From contig UQPZ01000004.1 in the NCBI GenBank assembly GCA_900543145.1, positions 124,001 through 188,000 on the forward strand: DNA of 64,000 bases, read 5' to 3'. Positions 1-7,822 of the stretch are shown piece by piece (the stretch's first letter is position 1; each line of letters begins with the position of its first letter). The notes under the pieces are model-generated. The model was not told the origin of the DNA and did no database searches. It saw nothing but the letters and a program-made list of their open reading frames with translations. Both the position numbers and the translations under genes were made by a program. The DNA comes from an uncultured Ruminococcus sp. GTDB lineage: Bacteria; Bacillota; Clostridia; Oscillospirales; Ruminococcaceae.

Positions 1-483
1 AGGCAGCATATAAGAGCCATTGTAGCAGAAAGAATACAGATATATATTCCAGCCATCAGGACACCAGGTTCCGAAAAACACAGAACCGCTTATGAAATGA
101 CATAAAAACCTTAGAATCAGCGCAAGGGTTATTCCGCCTATAATTCCGGCAGTTCCGCTTCGCCTGAAAATACCTGATAACCCCAGCAGGGTAAAGGGAA
201 GCAGGAAATCAAACACAAGACAGCCTGTCCATATTTTTACGGTCATTCCAAAGGTCATAAGTTCTCCGAGTCCCATTCCAAGCTGTATCAATGCGAAAAC
301 AAAGGCTGAAAAAAGCCCCCATTTTACTCCGTATCTGATAGATAGAATACATATCGGAAGCATACTTAACGGAGTTACTGCACCTCCCAGCGGAAGCTCA
401 AATACCTTTATCATGCTTAAAACAGCCGCCATACCAAGCATTACCGCACTAAGTACAAGTCTTTGGATCCTTTTGCTTTTCAT
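1..483 (-). CDS. thiT: Thiamine transporter ThiT (ECF S component), C-terminus off the window
   Basis: This is the membrane substrate-binding subunit of an energy-coupling factor transporter that imports thiamine. The frame opens at the ATG complement of 481-483 and runs off the left edge, so about 161 residues are visible. They are strongly hydrophobic with several membrane segments. A late CHFISGSVFFGTW stretch followed by YNGSYMLP matches the thiamine-binding end of ThiT. The ribosome binding site AGAAAGGA lies about 9 bases upstream of the start. A TPP riboswitch sits in the leader, which supports the thiamine assignment. ThiT normally uses shared EcfA/EcfT subunits encoded elsewhere, and none are seen here. 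Confidence 0.9.
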   Translation of the reverse strand, partial: MKSKRIQRLVLSAVMLGMAAVLSMIKVFELPLGGAVTPLSMLPICILSIRYGVKWGLFSAFVFALIQLGMGLGELMTFGMTVKIWTGCLVFDFLLPFTLLGLSGIFRRSGTAGIIGGITLALILRFLCHFISGSVFFGTWCPDGWNIYLYSFCYNGSYMLP

Positions 484-581
484 ATAATATAGTCCTTTCT
501 GTATATAAACAAAACCGTATTGACAAGAAAGCGCCCTAAACGAAACGTTACGGCGTGATATTCGTTAAGCAGATACACTTT

Positions 582-657
582 GAATCCCTGCACCGGCATT
601 ATCCAGATCAGGTTTCGGGTCAAGACGATAAGCCGTCTGCTTTCAGTTCCAAAATTC
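582..657 (-). promoter_or_regulatory. TPP (thiamine pyrophosphate) riboswitch
   Basis: Read on the minus strand, the leader of thiT carries the near-invariant core ACCTGATCTGGATAATGCC followed by GGTGCAGGGA. A P1 helix can form between GAATTTT (651-657) and GGGATTC (582-588). A P3 hairpin is visible as AGACG/CGTCT. The upstream CTGAGA element appears as CTGAAA. About 98 bases separate the aptamer from the start codon, and AACGAA/TTCGTT could pair in that expression platform. In this class thiamine pyrophosphate represses the downstream gene. Confidence 0.9.
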
Positions 658-891
658 TGCATAGCTCTTCGGACAACTGCGGCCTACGCTTTCGTCTTAT
701 TCAGCTACTGAAAATAATATCACTACTGTCGAGCAGCTCAGCGGCAGTCGTATTTATTTTCAGCTTATTTTAAGAAAATATGTTTACCTGAAATAACACG
801 GTAATTATAGATAAAAGCTTTTTATTTACGGCTCAAAATATCTTGCATATAATTATCACATAATTTTCTTGTATATTTCAACAAAACACCT

Positions 892-919
892 TGACATTTG
901 TGCATAATTATTGTATAAT
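892..919 (+). promoter_or_regulatory. Promoter of fucO
   Basis: A perfect TTGACA at 892-897 and a perfect TATAAT at 914-919 are separated by 16 bases. This is a sigma-A-type promoter 49 bases upstream of the fucO start. The ribosome binding site GAAAGGA lies at 951-957. Confidence 0.8.
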
Positions 920-967
920 AAGTACACAGATTAATTACTGATAGCAGACAGAAAGGAATGTATATTA

Positions 968-2116
968 ATGACAAATAGAATGATTTTAAATGAAACGTCA
1001 TATTTCGGTGCAGGCGCAGTTTCGGAGATCGTAACCGAAGCAAAGAAGAGGGATTTTAAAAAGGCTCTTGTTATTACAGATAAGGATCTTATAAAGTTCA
1101 ATGTTGCAAAAAAAGTAACTGATATACTGGACGAAAATGGTATGTCATATGATATTTTTTCAGATGTCAAGGCCAATCCGACTGTAGCCGTAGTAAAAAA
1201 AGGTGTTGAAGTTTTCAGGAGATCCGGAGCAGATTACATAATAGCTATCGGAGGAGGATCCTCTATAGATACGGCAAAGGCTGTAGGTATCATAACTGCT
1301 AATCCCGAATATTCCGATGTAATATCGCTTGAAGGAGCGATAGATACTAAGAATCCCTGTGTTCCGATCATAGCAGTTCCCACTACTGCCGGAACTGCCG
1401 CGGAGGTAACTATTAATTATGTTATTACCGACGAGGAGAAAAAGCGTAAGTTTGTTTGTGTTGATCCTCACGATATTCCTATTGTCGCTGTTATCGACAG
1501 CGCTATGATGTCGTCGATGCCAAAGGGACTAACAGCTTCAACAGGCATGGACGCTCTTACTCATGCTATAGAGGGCTATACGACAAAGGGAGCATGGGAG
1601 CTTACTGATATGCTGCATCTAAAGGCAATTGAGATCATCAGCCGTTCTCTGAGAGCCGCCTGCGATAACGACCCTATCGGACGGGAGGATATGGCTTTAG
1701 GTCAGTATGTTGCCGGAATGGGTTTTTCAAATGTAGGACTTGGAGTAGTCCACGGAATGGCGCACCCTCTGGGGGCGTTCTATGATACTCCTCACGGAAT
1801 CGCAAATGCAGTTCTTCTGCCGTATGTAATGGAATATAACGCTCAGTACACAGGAGATAAATTCAAGTATATCGCCGAAGCAATGGACGTTGATACTTCT
1901 GGAATGAGCGAGGAGGAATACAGAAAGGCGGCTGTAGACGCTGTAAGAAAGCTTTCAAATGACGTTGGCATACCTGAGAAGCTTCATGAGATAGGGGTAA
2001 AGGAGGAAGATCTTCCTGCTCTTGCACAATCTGCTTTTGACGATGTCTGCACAGGAGGCAATCCAAGAGAATGTACTGTAGAATCTATTCTTGAGATTTA
2101 TAAAACTGCATTTTAA
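968..2116 (+). CDS. fucO: Lactaldehyde reductase / 1,2-propanediol oxidoreductase (iron-dependent alcohol dehydrogenase)
   Basis: This cytosolic NAD-linked group III alcohol dehydrogenase reduces L-lactaldehyde to 1,2-propanediol during anaerobic fucose or rhamnose breakdown. The 382-residue protein is the same length as E. coli FucO and follows it almost residue by residue. The nucleotide-binding GGGSS is at 95-99. The expected iron ligands are D195, H199 (MDALTH), H262 (VHGMAHPLG) and H276 (TPHG), and the C-terminus has DDVCTGGNPRE. It is a single-gene unit between its own promoter and a terminator, and no other fucose genes are in the window. The family is certain. Substrate preference within it is inferred from the close resemblance to FucO. 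Confidence 0.93.
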   Translation: MTNRMILNETSYFGAGAVSEIVTEAKKRDFKKALVITDKDLIKFNVAKKVTDILDENGMSYDIFSDVKANPTVAVVKKGVEVFRRSGADYIIAIGGGSSIDTAKAVGIITANPEYSDVISLEGAIDTKNPCVPIIAVPTTAGTAAEVTINYVITDEEKKRKFVCVDPHDIPIVAVIDSAMMSSMPKGLTASTGMDALTHAIEGYTTKGAWELTDMLHLKAIEIISRSLRAACDNDPIGREDMALGQYVAGMGFSNVGLGVVHGMAHPLGAFYDTPHGIANAVLLPYVMEYNAQYTGDKFKYIAEAMDVDTSGMSEEEYRKAAVDAVRKLSNDVGIPEKLHEIGVKEEDLPALAQSAFDDVCTGGNPRECTVESILEIYKTAF

Positions 2117-2130
2117 AATAATTTAAAATT

Positions 2131-2163
2131 AACGCCGGAGCTGTTTTGGTTTCGGCGTTTTTT
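2131..2163 (+). terminator. Rho-independent terminator after fucO
   Basis: AACGCCG (2131-2137) pairs with CGGCGTT and is followed by a run of T, 15 bases after the fucO stop codon. Confidence 0.8.
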
Positions 2164-2237
2164 GTTTGATTTTTACATACTGATGCGTTTAAATTATGCT
2201 TTCTTGTGTAATAATTGCTATAATATGTAGAATAAAC

Positions 2238-2266
2238 TTGAAATATGTCAAAAAATATAGTATAAT
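2238..2266 (+). promoter_or_regulatory. Promoter of the IbrA/IbrB-like pair
   Basis: TTGAAA at 2238-2243 and TATAAT at 2261-2266 have 17-base spacing. The ribosome binding site AAGGCGGTGA follows at about 2275. Confidence 0.7.
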
Positions 2267-2289
2267 TATACAGCAAGGCGGTGATAAGC

Positions 2290-3609
2290 TTGATAAAAAA
2301 TTATCTGGACATTAATGTGTATGAAGCATTCCTTAATCGTATGGAGTATATTTTTCAGGAGTTTGACAATATTTATGTTTCCTTCAGCGGAGGTAAGGAC
2401 AGCGGACTTTTGCTTAATCTTATTCTTGACTATATCAGAAAGAATAATATAAAGAAAAAGATAGGCTTATTTCATCAGGATTTTGAAGCTCAGTATTCAT
2501 ATACTACTCAATATATTTCCGAAACCTTTGAAAAAAACCTGGATCTTGTCGAGCCGTACTGGGTATGTCTTCCTATGGCGACCAGAACCGCTCTCAGCAG
2601 CTATGAAATGTACTGGTATCCGTGGGACGATAATAAAAGGGACATATGGGTCAGGAAAATGCCTGATAAGTCTTATGTTATAAATCTTGACAATAATCCG
2701 TTTTATTACTATAAATATAAAATGCATCAGGAAAGCCTTGCAAAGCAGTTCGGAAGGTGGTACAGGGATATACACGGAGGCGGAAAAACCATATGTCTTC
2801 TCGGAATAAGAGCTTCTGAATCCCTCCAGAGGTACAGCGGTATTGTAAATAAAAAGTACGGCTATAACGGAATGTGTTGGATAACCAAAACCTTTAAGGA
2901 CGTATGGTGCGGTTCTCCGCTTTACGATTGGGGTGTAAACGATGTCTGGGCCGCTAACTATAAATTCGGTTATGATTACAATCATCTTTATGATCTTTAC
3001 TATAAGGCCGGTCTTACTCCGGAGCAAATGCGTGTAGCTTCACCGTTTAACGATTACGCAAAGGACAGCCTGAATTTATACAGAGTGCTTGAGCCGGAAA
3101 TATGGGTAAAGCTTCTCGGAAGAGTAAGGGGAGTTAACTTTGCATCAATATACGGAAGATCTTCTGCAATGGCTTACAGAGGTATTAAGCTTCCCGAGGG
3201 GCATACCTGGAGATCGTATACGGATTTTCTGCTCTGCACTCTTCCGAAAAGCCTGAGCAAGGAATATACGGATAAGTTCAGGACGTCAATAAGATTCTGG
3301 CATGAAACCGGAGGAGGTCTTTCAGAGGAAACGATACAGGAGCTTCTGGAGCATGGTTATAATATTGAGCGAAACGGCGTGTCCAATTATACTCTGAATA
3401 AAAAATCAAGAGTCGTTTTTGTAGGAAAAATCCCTGATGATACTGACGATATACTCAGTACAAGAGATATACCGAGCTGGAAAAGAATGTGTATGTGTAT
3501 TCTGAAGAATGACCATTTATGCAGAACTATGGGCTTCGGAGAAACAAAGAAGTATAAGGTCAAGATAGAGAAAATAAGAGAGAAGTACAAAAGTCTGGAG
3601 GAGATATAA
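2290..3609 (+). CDS. IbrA-like PAPS-reductase-family protein (DUF3440)
   Basis: The protein belongs to the phosphoadenosine-phosphosulfate reductase / adenine nucleotide alpha-hydrolase superfamily. It has the PP-loop SFSGGKDS near residues 31-38 and the long aromatic-rich C-terminal half typical of the DUF3440/IbrA group. IbrA and its partner IbrB were named as activators of immunoglobulin-binding genes in E. coli; the biochemical reaction is unknown. I prefer the TTG at 2290 as start, because AAGGCGGTGA just upstream is correctly spaced for it. The GTG at 2281 lies inside that ribosome binding site. The stop overlaps the next gene's ATG by one base, so the two are translationally coupled. 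The protein has about 439 residues and looks intact. Confidence 0.85.
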   Translation: MIKNYLDINVYEAFLNRMEYIFQEFDNIYVSFSGGKDSGLLLNLILDYIRKNNIKKKIGLFHQDFEAQYSYTTQYISETFEKNLDLVEPYWVCLPMATRTALSSYEMYWYPWDDNKRDIWVRKMPDKSYVINLDNNPFYYYKYKMHQESLAKQFGRWYRDIHGGGKTICLLGIRASESLQRYSGIVNKKYGYNGMCWITKTFKDVWCGSPLYDWGVNDVWAANYKFGYDYNHLYDLYYKAGLTPEQMRVASPFNDYAKDSLNLYRVLEPEIWVKLLGRVRGVNFASIYGRSSAMAYRGIKLPEGHTWRSYTDFLLCTLPKSLSKEYTDKFRTSIRFWHETGGGLSEETIQELLEHGYNIERNGVSNYTLNKKSRVVFVGKIPDDTDDILSTRDIPSWKRMCMCILKNDHLCRTMGFGETKKYKVKIEKIREKYKSLEEI

Positions 3610-4166
3610 TGGAATTAAAAAGTCCCGTTTATGGTGTAAGGCCGATTCCGATAGAAAAGATCGTTCCTAATACATATAATCCGAATACAGTTGCGCCTCC
3701 TGAGCTTGATCTGCTTTATGACAGTATTAAGGAGGACGGCTATACAATGCCGATCGTCTGCTATTATTCAAAAAAGGACGACACTTATATAATCGTTGAC
3801 GGTTTTCACAGGTATCGGGTAATGCTGGAACATGATGATATATACAAACGTGAAAAGGGTCTGCTTCCGGTATCGGTCATAAATAAGACGATCGATCACC
3901 GTATGGCAAGCACTATCCGTCATAATCGGGCGAGAGGTTCTCATGATGTCGATCTTATGAGCAATATCGTTAAGGAGCTTCATGAGCTGGGAAGATCCGA
4001 CGCCTGGATCGCAAGACATTTAGGAATGGATAAGGACGAAATACTGAGATTGAAGCAGATTACAGGTCTTGCCGCATTGTTTAAGGATGTAAGTTTCGGA
4101 AAGGCATGGATACCGGAGGAAGAGGGAGAGTTTGAAGAGGAAACTGAGCCTGTAAATGAAGCTTAG
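3609..4166 (+). CDS. IbrB-like ParB-domain protein
   Basis: This 185-residue protein has an N-terminal ParB/Sulfiredoxin-type nuclease-like fold (about residues 12-105). It carries the motif VDGFHRYR near residue 62 and a conserved IRHNRARGSH stretch near 98. A predicted helix-turn-helix follows (about 110-145, ELGRSDAWIARHLGMDKDEI), ending in an acidic tail. It is the standard partner of the IbrA-like gene upstream and overlaps it by one base. The pair is common on phages and mobile elements. I infer DNA binding and possibly regulation, but the target is unknown. Confidence 0.85.
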   Translation: MELKSPVYGVRPIPIEKIVPNTYNPNTVAPPELDLLYDSIKEDGYTMPIVCYYSKKDDTYIIVDGFHRYRVMLEHDDIYKREKGLLPVSVINKTIDHRMASTIRHNRARGSHDVDLMSNIVKELHELGRSDAWIARHLGMDKDEILRLKQITGLAALFKDVSFGKAWIPEEEGEFEEETEPVNEA

Positions 4167-4220
4167 AAAAAGCGCTGAATTTATTGTTTGTTTTTACAGA
4201 TCAAAATTTATAATAACCTA

Positions 4221-4249
4221 TTGAAAATAAGTGCGGAATATGCTATAAT
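4221..4249 (+). promoter_or_regulatory. Promoter of the pyridoxal kinase gene
   Basis: TTGAAA at 4221-4226 and TATAAT at 4244-4249 with 17-base spacing imply a leader of about 135 bases. The leader contains a GGAGG at 4336-4340 that is 50 bases from the start codon, and a 10-bp hairpin at 4351-4376 (CGTACTGGAT paired with ATTCGGTGCG, including wobble pairs). Confidence 0.7.
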
Positions 4250-4390
4250 ATTTAATACATTGGCTGAAAGCTGTTTTTAATGCAGTTAATTTATTAAAGC
4301 TTGATGTGTTTTTATTTTTAATAACAGATCGAAACGGAGGCGTGCTGGCTCGTACTGGATCTAATAATTCGGTGCGTGTAAAGCGAAAGT

Positions 4391-5248
4391 ATGACAGGAC
4401 CGAAAAGAGTTGCGGCGATACATGATATTTCCGGGATAGGAAGATGCTCTCTTACTGTGATAATTCCCGTTTTGTCTGCTATGGGAGTACAGGTCTGCCC
4501 TGTTCCTACAGCAGTGCTTTCGGCTCATACCGGCTACGGTGAATTTGTAATGAGGGATCTTACCGATTATATTTCACCTGCTCTGGAGCATTATAAAAAG
4601 CTTGGCACTGAATTTGACTGCATCTACAGCGGATTTCTTGCTTCAAGCGAACAGATAGACCATTGTCTTGATTTTTTTTCAAGTTATCCCTCTGCGCTGA
4701 AGGTCGTTGATCCCGTTATGGGCGACGGAGGAAAATGCTATGCGACCTATACAAAAAATTTGTGCGACCGAATGAGCGAGCTTGTGGCTGTTGCAGATAT
4801 AATAACACCAAATCTGACGGAAGCGGCAATACTTCTCGGAGAGGAATATCCGTCTGCACCGCTTAGAAGCAGTGAAGCCAAATCGTGGCTTGCAAGGCTT
4901 TCCGAGCTTGGCCCTGATACAGTGGTCATAACCAGCGTTCCTATTGCTGAGGGAGGAATTGCAACTATTGGCTATGATAAAAAGCGCAGCAGCTTTTGGA
5001 AGATCATAAACGATTATGTTCCCATAAGCTATTCCGGCAGCGGAGATATGTTTGCAAGCGTGCTTATAGGAGGAATACTCAGGGGCGACAGTCTGCCTAT
5101 AGCCATGAATAGGGCGACCTCGTTTACTCAGCTGGCTATTAAAACAACCTACAGCTACGGTACTAAGTGGACGGACGGAATTATGCTTGAGCCGCAGCTG
5201 CCGTGGCTGACAGGCTATCAGGAGCTTTCTGATTATACAAACCTTTAG
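4391..5248 (+). CDS. Pyridoxal/pyridoxamine kinase (PdxY-like)
   Basis: This cytosolic ribokinase-fold enzyme phosphorylates pyridoxal, pyridoxamine or pyridoxine with ATP in vitamin B6 salvage. The 285 residues match the family length. Visible motifs are HDISGIGRCSL at the N-terminus, VVDPVMGDGG near 105-114, ITPNLTEA near 139, and SGSGDMFAS near 219 with the catalytic aspartate. The usual GTGD reads GSGD. No good ribosome binding site lies at normal spacing before ATG 4391. The best GGAGG is 50 bases upstream, ahead of a hairpin, and introduces a 27-codon frame from GTG 4342 that ends just inside this gene. PdxY, PdxK and ThiD-like specificities cannot be separated by eye. Confidence 0.85.
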   Translation: MTGPKRVAAIHDISGIGRCSLTVIIPVLSAMGVQVCPVPTAVLSAHTGYGEFVMRDLTDYISPALEHYKKLGTEFDCIYSGFLASSEQIDHCLDFFSSYPSALKVVDPVMGDGGKCYATYTKNLCDRMSELVAVADIITPNLTEAAILLGEEYPSAPLRSSEAKSWLARLSELGPDTVVITSVPIAEGGIATIGYDKKRSSFWKIINDYVPISYSGSGDMFASVLIGGILRGDSLPIAMNRATSFTQLAIKTTYSYGTKWTDGIMLEPQLPWLTGYQELSDYTNL

Positions 5249-5305
5249 AGCGATACCGAGGCGTTGATAGCTTTATTGAAAAATTCAAGAGGTGTTTTTA
5301 ATAAT

Positions 5306-5759
5306 ATATTTGTACGCTTGTCTGATAAAAATAATATAGAAGATATAGTAGCTTTAAGATATGAAATGCTTCGGGTTGTGAAAAAATAACAGCACACTTG
5401 AGTATTCAGAGCAATTTTGTGATGATACAAGAAATTACTTCAAAAACGGCGAGCGTTATACTGCCATTGCTTTTGATGATGAAAACGCCGTCGGCTGTGC
5501 TACAATGAGTATGATTTATGTAATGCACACCAACGACCATCCGTTTGGCAAGCGCGGACATCTGATGAATGTTTATGTTAAGCCTGAATACCGCAGGCAG
5601 GGTATTGCTGAGAAAATGGTCAGGCTGCTGATTGATAAAATGAAGGAGCTTCTTGTATCAAATATAACGTTGGATTCAACCCAAAGCGGCAGACCGCTTT
5701 ATGAAAAGCTTGGGTTTATTCATTCAGACGCATATATGGAAATGAATATTGATTATTGA
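5306..5759 (+). pseudogene. Frameshifted GNAT N-acetyltransferase
   Basis: Two frames together spell one GNAT protein. The first (5306 onward) gives IFVRLSDKNN then IEDIVALRYEMLRVVKK and hits a stop at about 5387. The second picks up at once as NSTLEYSEQFCDDTRNYF and continues through GHLMNVYVKPEYRRQGI (acetyl-CoA loop) and RPLYEKLGF to 5759. There is no start codon where one is expected; the position reads ATA. Only the C-terminal 84 residues from ATG 5505 are open. A small indel near 5388 inactivated the gene. Its remnant lies directly upstream of trmL. Confidence 0.8.
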
Positions 5760-5772
5760 AAGAGAAAATATT

Positions 5773-6276
5773 ATGCATAAATTAAATCTGGTTCTGGTTG
5801 AACCGCAGATTCCTCAGAACACGGGGAATATTTCCCGTACCTGCGCCGTTACCGGAGCGGCTCTTCACCTTGTAAAACCTTACGGATTTGAAATTACTGA
5901 CAGGCAGCTGAAACGGGCAGGTCTTGATTACTGGGATAAGCTTGAAATTTATCAGTATAATAATATTACAGAATTTTTTGAAAAGAATAACGGTGAGTAT
6001 TATTTTTTTACTACCAAAGGAAAAAAGGTTCACAGCGATATCAGTTATCCTGCCGGTAAAGCTGTTTATATAATTTTCGGCAGGGAGGATAAGGGTCTGC
6101 CGGAAAAGCTTCTTGCAGAGAATTATGAACGCTGTGTAAGAATACCTATGAGAAATGAGCTGAGAAGTCTTAATCTTTCAAATTCTGCTGCCATTGCCTG
6201 CTACGAGGTGCTTCGCCAGTGGGATTATCCGGATCTGGGACGTGAAGGAAAGCTTAGGGATTATTTAATTAAATAG
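5773..6276 (+). CDS. trmL: tRNA (cytidine/uridine-34 2'-O)-methyltransferase TrmL
   Basis: This SPOUT-fold methyltransferase uses S-adenosylmethionine to 2'-O-methylate the wobble base of certain leucine tRNAs. The start at ATG 5773 gives MHKLNLVLVEPQIPQNTGNI, the canonical N-terminus. A TTG at 5749 is an in-frame alternative, but it lies inside the preceding remnant. The knot motifs are present: IIFGREDKGLP near residue 93, and RIPMRNELRSLNLSNSAAI followed by ACYEVLRQ near 117-142. The protein is 167 residues, normal for TrmL. Confidence 0.92.
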   Translation: MHKLNLVLVEPQIPQNTGNISRTCAVTGAALHLVKPYGFEITDRQLKRAGLDYWDKLEIYQYNNITEFFEKNNGEYYFFTTKGKKVHSDISYPAGKAVYIIFGREDKGLPEKLLAENYERCVRIPMRNELRSLNLSNSAAIACYEVLRQWDYPDLGREGKLRDYLIK

Positions 6277-6308
6277 CAAAAGTCTATTGCTGAATTTTAA
6301 ATGCCGCG

Positions 6309-6345
6309 AAAGGAGGTACGCTCTTTAAACAGAGCGTGAAAGCTA
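6309..6345 (+). promoter_or_regulatory. Shine-Dalgarno separated from the start by a hairpin (degV leader)
   Basis: A near-perfect AAAGGAGGT at 6309-6317 is too far from ATG 6346 (28 bases). The intervening DNA is a 7-bp hairpin, ACGCTCT (6318-6324), loop TTAAAC, AGAGCGT (6331-6337), and then 8 bases. If the hairpin folds, the ribosome binding site sits at the optimal 8-base spacing. That function is an inference from the sequence. Confidence 0.55.
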
Positions 6346-7221
6346 ATGGCGAAAATAAAACTTTTAACCGATTCCGCTTGTGATATTACCAAAGAACAGG
6401 AGGAAGCCTTTGATATTCAGGTCGTACCTTTCAAGGTAGCTATGGGAGATAAAAGCTATACCAGCCGCGTTGATTTTGATAATGAAAAATTTTACAGAAT
6501 GATGGACGAATACGACGGTCTTCCTGTAACCTCGCAGATCACTGTATTTGAATATGAGGAGATATTTGAAAAGCTTTTTGCAGACGGTTATACCGATATT
6601 ATTAACGTTACTATAAACAGTGAGGGAAGCGCAACCTACGGCAATGCTGTTATGGCGGCTGAAAATTTATTTGCAGCTCATCCAGAGCTTAAAAAAAGCT
6701 GCCGAATATTCAATATCGACAGTCAGGGCTATACCGGAGGCTATGGATTTCCGCTGCTTCAGGCTGCTGCTAAAATCAAAAGAGGCTGTTCTGCTGAAGA
6801 GGCTGTCAGCTATATTCAGGATTGGGTAGAAAACTGCGTTATCTTCTTTGCTCCTTATTCGCTGAAATATGCTAAGAAATCCGGAAGGATCCCGTCAGCG
6901 GCGGCATTTGTCGGCGAGGTAATGGGTCTTAGACCTATAATGAGGATACACGATCATAAGATTATAACTGAAAGCAAGGTGAGGGGAGATAAGGCAATTG
7001 TTCCGAAGATCGTTGAGCTTTGCTCTGATGAGATAATACCTCAGACTCCTTACTGCGTAGTTTACGGAAATGATGAAAGCGTACGTGATGAGATCTCAAA
7101 GGCTCTAACAAAGAAGCTTGGTTATCCGCCTTCTGAGTATTTTCAGATCGGAGCGGCAATAGCAATTAATGCAGGACCTAAGGTTTCCGGAGTTATTTTT
7201 AAGGGTAAACCGGTCAAATAA
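6346..7221 (+). CDS. DegV family fatty-acid-binding protein
   Basis: DegV/FakB proteins bind a fatty acid and present it to the FakA kinase for phospholipid synthesis from exogenous fatty acids. The 291-residue protein begins KIKLLTDSACDI, with the family's TDS(A/S)CD motif. It has TSQITVFEYEEIFEKL near 65 and INVTINSEGSATYGNAVMA near 86-104 for the head-group contacts, and a C-terminal domain with LKYAKKSGRIP near 170. Translation appears to depend on the hairpin-spaced ribosome binding site described separately. No FakA is nearby. Confidence 0.9.
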   Translation: MAKIKLLTDSACDITKEQEEAFDIQVVPFKVAMGDKSYTSRVDFDNEKFYRMMDEYDGLPVTSQITVFEYEEIFEKLFADGYTDIINVTINSEGSATYGNAVMAAENLFAAHPELKKSCRIFNIDSQGYTGGYGFPLLQAAAKIKRGCSAEEAVSYIQDWVENCVIFFAPYSLKYAKKSGRIPSAAAFVGEVMGLRPIMRIHDHKIITESKVRGDKAIVPKIVELCSDEIIPQTPYCVVYGNDESVRDEISKALTKKLGYPPSEYFQIGAAIAINAGPKVSGVIFKGKPVK

Positions 7222-7266
7222 TCATAAGAAAAGCGAAAGGCGTCTCGGTTATACCGGGGCGCTGTA

Positions 7267-7551
7267 TTAATTTTCCTCGCTGCTATCGTTAAGCAGTAGA
7301 GCTTCAATAATAAAGTTTACGCCGAATCTTACTCCCGCTGTCCACGACCCGTCCGATTCAGCTGTCAGCATTTCGCCCAGCAGATTGTCGATTTTCTGCT
7401 GCTGCTGTTTATCTGCTCTGCAATCTGACAAAATTTTGAATATTTCAGAATAAGCGTTCTGATATTTTTTGTTCTTTTTCAGTACGCCGTTTATTTCGTC
7501 GTCAAAATTGTATACAAGCTTTTGCAGTGAAGTAATATTAACACCTCCCAT
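7267..7551 (-). CDS. Hypothetical small protein (DUF6809-like)
   Basis: This 94-residue soluble, helix-rich protein (LQKLVYNFDDEINGVLKK ... GSWTAGVRFGVNFIIEALL) resembles the small DUF6809-type proteins of Clostridia, though I cannot confirm the family. The first ATG (complement of 7549-7551) is followed inside the frame by a strong GGGAGGTG. Placed as a ribosome binding site, that would point to an ATT codon five bases after it (codon 6 of this frame). The true start may therefore be non-canonical. The gene converges on degV. Confidence 0.55.
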   Translation of the reverse strand: MGGVNITSLQKLVYNFDDEINGVLKKNKKYQNAYSEIFKILSDCRADKQQQQKIDNLLGEMLTAESDGSWTAGVRFGVNFIIEALLLNDSSEEN

Positions 7552-7783
7552 TGATCAAGTCTGGCGTTTTGTAACGCATTGCATTAATATCCAAGGAATT
7601 ATTTTTATAAACAGTTATTTTATGTAGATATTATATATTATATGTTGAAAAATGTCAATGAAATGATATAATATTATCTCAGCTTTGGAATTATACACAA
7701 AATTTGTGAAATGTGTAAGGTACCATTTAGTGATTTAGAAATAAAATTGTCCGATGAATTTACGGCTAAGGCCAATAATGTAT

Positions 7784-7816
7784 AAAAAACGCCGGAAATA
7801 TCGTTCCGGCGTTTTT
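7784..7816 (-). terminator. Terminator of the cohesin gene
   Basis: ACGCCGGAA and TTCCGGCGT form a perfect 9-bp stem flanked by A on the left and T on the right, so it could work in both directions. It lies 7 bases past the stop of the cohesin gene. Confidence 0.85.
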
Positions 7817-7822
7817 GCTGTA

